From contig JAITWH010000025.1 of assembly GCA_031285405.1 (NCBI GenBank), positions 1 through 34,528 of the forward strand: a stretch of 34,528 nucleotides of DNA, written 5' to 3'. Positions 31,466-34,528 of the stretch are shown piece after piece (position 1 is the stretch's first letter; every line of letters starts with the position of its first letter). The notes below the pieces were generated by a model that had not been told where the DNA came from, searched no databases, and saw nothing but the letters and a program-made list of their open reading frames with translations. This DNA is from Alistipes sp. Lineage in GTDB: Bacteria; Bacteroidota; Bacteroidia; Bacteroidales; Rikenellaceae. The position numbers and the translations under genes were made by a program.

Positions 31466-33805
31466 CTAAAAAGGATACCCGACCCCAAAACTAAGGGCGG
31501 TATTATCCCACCGAAAATCGCGAATCCACCGCTCGCCGGCAGGCCTCCCGGGGGTATGCAACTGAATCCCCCAATCCAATCTCAGCACCACCACACCCAC
31601 ATCGACCCGCGCCCCGATTCCGCCGTCGAGCCCAAGTTGGCGATAGAAACTCCGAAGCCTAAACACCGCAGTATCAGGATATTCCGTAGGCTTCGAACGC
31701 ATAAACCAGATGTTGCCGGCATCGAAAAACAGCGCCCCGCCCACCTGCCGCATCACCGGAAAACGGAACTCCACATTGGCCTCCATCTTCACATCGCCCA
31801 TCTGCACCGGATACCCCGACTTTTTCTCATAAGGCACCGTCCCCGGACCCAGCGTCCGAACCGCCCAACCCCGCATAGAGTTCACTCCACCCGCGAAAAA
31901 CTGCTTATCGGAGGGTGGCGAGATCGAGCTCGAATTGCCGTAGGAGTAGATCGCGCCGGCCTGCACTCGGTAGGCAAAAGCTGTCTTTTCGCCCAGCATG
32001 AAACGCTGGCTGAAGCTCACGTCGCCGCGCACATATTGCGAGAATTGGATTCCGAAAATGTTGTAGTGATCGCCCCCCGCGACGGGTCGAGTGCCGACCA
32101 GACGCACCAATCCGCTGAACATGTTGCCGGTGGTTTCGGCGTTGACTCTCAGCACGGTAGCATTGCCGGTGAGGCTGCGCGGCTGGTCGTTGTAGACATA
32201 CGACGCCGAGATTCCGGCGATCAATTGGTCGTTGTAACTCGACACTAAGTAGGGGTTGTTCAGCCACTCTTTGAACGTTGGGTCGAGGTATCCCATCCTC
32301 ACCAGACTGATGTCGACGGGCCGCAGCGTGAAGTTCTCGAATCGCCGCATCCGCCAGCTGTAACCCCAATTGAGTCCGAAAAGTGTACGCGAATAGAAGG
32401 CGCGATCCTGCCAGTTGGCTGACAGCGAGAGAGTTGATAGCGGGGTCTTGATCTTGCGATTGCTCTCCGCCGCCCAGAAGACGAATCGCGGGAACGACAG
32501 CGACACCGTGGCGCCCAACTCGTAGGAGAGTTTTCGGTTGTCGGTGCGCTGGTCGCCCGGCTTTATGAATTCGAAACCTCCTGTGAGTGAGGCGGAAAGG
32601 AGTTCGGCGCCGCGAAAAGCGTTGCGGTTTTGGTAGCCGAGAGTGGGGCGCAGTCCGTAGAATCGGGAGGTGGTGCTGCCCTCCAGATCGAAGCTGAAAC
32701 TTTGCCTCAGCGCCGGCACGCAGCGGATGTCGCAGTTGAGCAGGTCGGTGCCCGGAACGGGGTTGAACAACACGCTCACACTGCGGAACGCCCCGAGGCG
32801 CATCAGCTCGGCCGAGGTCGCCTCGACGCTGGACGCGGAGTAGAGCGAGTCGCTGTACAGGTCGACGGCGCGCCGGAGCAGTCGTGCCCACACCTGTTGG
32901 CGGCCGTCGTAGACTATGTTAAGATTGTGAGCCTGAAGCGTATCGAGGCGTCGGGCGGTGGCGGCGTCGGCGAGCGGGTCGTAGTCGGAGTGGACGAAAA
33001 TCTGGCCGAGGCGGTAGACGCGGTGGTCGGCGTAGATGGGGGTGCCGTCCTCGGTGTAGCCGTCGAGGTTGCGACGGATGACCATCTCAAGGTCGATCGT
33101 GCCTCTGCCCGACGGGCCGCCCGACCCGACCGAGTCGGCGATGTAGGTGATGTGGCCGACGTTGAAGTTGTAGTAGCCGCGGTTGCGGAGGTTGGAGGTG
33201 ATGCGGATGCGCTCGTCGTCCATCACTCCGGTGTCGAAGATGTCGCCGCGGTGGAGCAGCGTCGCCGAGCTGTCGGCCATCACTATGTCGCGCAGGAGGG
33301 TGTCGCGGAAGGTATATTTTATCTGACCGATGTGTGACGGGGGGCCCTGGCGGACTGCGTACGATATTTTTACTTTTTGGCGGCGGAGAGTGTCGACGCG
33401 GGCGTCGGCCGAGCCGGAGAAGAAGCCGCGCGACGCTATGTAGGTGCGGAGATTTTCGGTGGAGCGGGTGGTCTTGGCGGGTTCCCAGATGACAGGTTGT
33501 TCGCCGGCTCCTCGCAGGAAGTTGTTCCAGCCGTTCTCCTTTTTTGGGTCGGCCTGCGCCCAGAGCCAGGTGTAGAGGTTGGTGCCGAGGAAGCGGCGGT
33601 TGGGCGACTGGAGCACGTAGCGGTCGAGCTCGCCGGCGGTTATTCTCTCTCGGCGGGGAGTTTGGGGGTCGGTGGAGATTTTGTTGCTTTTTAGGAGGTA
33701 GTCGCCCTCTTGCAGGGTTCGGGTGGTGCTGCAAGAGATGGTGAGGAGCGCTGTTAGGGCGAGCGTTCCGAGGGTGGTTATGATTTTTTGTGCTTGGGGG
33801 GTCAT
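31466..33805 (-). CDS. tamL: TamL-type BamA/TamA-family outer-membrane lipoprotein
   Basis: 779 aa. Lipobox TISC gives lipidated Cys25, followed by STTRTLQEGDYLLKSNKI, the usual start of Bacteroidetes TamL. POTRA-like segments fill the first half (about 45-390), and a 16-strand Omp85-type barrel the second, with FAGGVNSMRGWAVRTLGPG resembling the family VRG(F/Y) loop and a C-terminal GVGYPF. It should help insert outer-membrane proteins together with TamB, whose gene is not in the window. Its ATG overlaps the nitroreductase stop (ATGA). Transcription ends at T array 2. Confidence 0.9.
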   Translation of the reverse strand: MTPQAQKIITTLGTLALTALLTISCSTTRTLQEGDYLLKSNKISTDPQTPRRERITAGELDRYVLQSPNRRFLGTNLYTWLWAQADPKKENGWNNFLRGAGEQPVIWEPAKTTRSTENLRTYIASRGFFSGSADARVDTLRRQKVKISYAVRQGPPSHIGQIKYTFRDTLLRDIVMADSSATLLHRGDIFDTGVMDDERIRITSNLRNRGYYNFNVGHITYIADSVGSGGPSGRGTIDLEMVIRRNLDGYTEDGTPIYADHRVYRLGQIFVHSDYDPLADAATARRLDTLQAHNLNIVYDGRQQVWARLLRRAVDLYSDSLYSASSVEATSAELMRLGAFRSVSVLFNPVPGTDLLNCDIRCVPALRQSFSFDLEGSTTSRFYGLRPTLGYQNRNAFRGAELLSASLTGGFEFIKPGDQRTDNRKLSYELGATVSLSFPRFVFWAAESNRKIKTPLSTLSLSANWQDRAFYSRTLFGLNWGYSWRMRRFENFTLRPVDISLVRMGYLDPTFKEWLNNPYLVSSYNDQLIAGISASYVYNDQPRSLTGNATVLRVNAETTGNMFSGLVRLVGTRPVAGGDHYNIFGIQFSQYVRGDVSFSQRFMLGEKTAFAYRVQAGAIYSYGNSSSISPPSDKQFFAGGVNSMRGWAVRTLGPGTVPYEKKSGYPVQMGDVKMEANVEFRFPVMRQVGGALFFDAGNIWFMRSKPTEYPDTAVFRLRSFYRQLGLDGGIGARVDVGVVVLRLDWGIQLHTPGRPAGERWIRDFRWDNTALSFGVGYPF

Positions 33806-34528
33806 TGGTTGAATTCGTGGTTGAAGAAGCCTTTGCGGGTGAGTTCGTCGAAGTATTTTTTGGAGAAATGGCGGTTGTCGTCGCCGCGGTAGCGTCGCTC
33901 AGTGAAGATGTGGGCGAGGGTTGGGAGGGCGTTTTGTTGCTTGAGCTCTTGCGTCTCTTCGGAGTTTTCTCTTTGGGTCCAGAAGTTTTCGATCTCGGCG
34001 TCGGTCGGGTCGTGGTATACGTCTTGGTGGGTGACCGCTTCGAGGGGGAGGCGGTCGGTCAGGGGGATGTTGGGGTCGGAGGGGTAGCCGCATGCGACCG
34101 CCATGATGGGGATTACGCCGGAGGGAAGTTGCAGAATGTCAGAGATTTCCGGTGCGTTGTAGAGCGTGGTGCCGAGGTAGCAGATGCCCAGGTCGTGGGC
34201 CGCGGCCTCAAGCGAGAGGTTTTGTGAGGCGAGTGTGGCGTCGGTCATGGCGCTGAGGAACCAGACGAAATTGTCGTATTGGGGGGTGGTTTTTCGGAGT
34301 TCGCACCAGCGGGAGAAGCGGCGGATGTCGGCGCAAAAGGTGAAAATTGCGGGGGCTTCGGTGGCGGCAGGTTGGTTGAAATGGCAGGGGGCGAGTTGGT
34401 TTCTTATTTCAGAGGCGGTGGTTGTTATTATGCTGTATAGCTGCATGTTGCCGGTGTTGATATAGGCGGCATTCTGGTAGTTTGTGCTGCCGCCGTTATA
34501 GGCGATGAAATCGGTCAAACCGTCGCCG
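33802..34528 (-). CDS. Nitroreductase-family flavoprotein, 5' end cut by the window
   Basis: The frame is open to the right edge; at least 242 codons are visible, and about 25-30 N-terminal residues (usually carrying the Arg-Ser-x-Arg FMN site) are missing. GNMQLYSIITTTASEIRNQLA, AICYLGTT-type DLGICYLGTTLYNAPEISD and PIMAVACGYP fit FMN-dependent NAD(P)H oxidoreductases of the nitroreductase superfamily. The TTG at 34518 is an internal codon, not the start. It overlaps tamL by 4 bp, so the two are cotranscribed; the pairing has no obvious functional meaning. Confidence 0.85.
   Translation of the reverse strand, partial: GDGLTDFIAYNGGSTNYQNAAYINTGNMQLYSIITTTASEIRNQLAPCHFNQPAATEAPAIFTFCADIRRFSRWCELRKTTPQYDNFVWFLSAMTDATLASQNLSLEAAAHDLGICYLGTTLYNAPEISDILQLPSGVIPIMAVACGYPSDPNIPLTDRLPLEAVTHQDVYHDPTDAEIENFWTQRENSEETQELKQQNALPTLAHIFTERRYRGDDNRHFSKKYFDELTRKGFFNHEFNQ

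Noticed and set aside
34518-34520. TTG at 34518 as the nitroreductase start
   Set aside because: The frame continues to the window edge and the family's N-terminal FMN-binding part is missing, so the true start is outside.

Overview
The window looks like a chromosomal segment of a Bacteroidales bacterium, possibly Rikenellaceae/Alistipes-like (genus is inference). Support: a SusC/SusD pair, Mfa-type fimbrial lipoproteins with DUF3575 and DUF3868 partners, a TamL-type lipoprotein, FISUMP-type lipoproteins, -7 boxes of the TAnnTTTG class, and almost no Shine-Dalgarno sequences. No phage, transposase, CRISPR array or rRNA was seen.

Layout. 1-420: repeat island. 421-2708: thrC and thrB (minus), the last two steps of threonine synthesis. 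2876-5290: DUF3575 and DUF3868/OmpA-like envelope genes (plus). 5361-8541: a radical SAM protein and its DUF4130 partner, predicted to act on DNA, with a GT32 glycosyltransferase between them (minus). 8662-13768: a three-gene fimbrial operon (plus). 13853-14878: an OprO/P-type porin. 14904-17345: an AmpG-like transporter and AnmK, a peptidoglycan-recycling pair. 17437-17522: tRNA-Leu(UAA). 17572-18321: a double-CDGSH iron-sulfur protein. 18431-19855: a FISUMP-type lipoprotein. 20012-21882: guaB with a coupled hotdog thioesterase. 22090-27112: susC-susD. 27113-27890: a structured susC leader followed by a dense repeat island. 27891-30406: a truncated ribF, rex and a DUF2807 adhesin. 30501-31160: a HAD hydrolase. 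31161-31465: a third large island. 31466-34528: tamL and a nitroreductase cut by the window edge.

The most unusual content is a modular repeat system filling the intergenic regions. It contains (A) a CCGGAACGCCGG hairpin element, (B) the GTCATTGCGAG...GCAATCC element, (C) AATTGAAAATTGA runs, two further elements of dispersed-repeat type, and (T) an 18-bp 7-4-7 palindrome plus T-tract. T forms two four-copy arrays with a 31-32 bp period at opposite ends of the window. Modules are repeatedly joined by the short word GCGTAGC or GCGTTAGC and often abut or supply gene stop codons. One copy of A lies in frame inside ribF, and a C run ends ribF where its riboflavin-kinase domain should begin. A T-like palindrome also covers the start codon of the AmpG-like gene.

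Several conserved proteins here carry low-complexity or repeated inserts (DUF4130, the radical SAM C-terminus, RibF, DUF2807, DUF3868, two fimbrial proteins), so local sequence expansion seems active on this chromosome.
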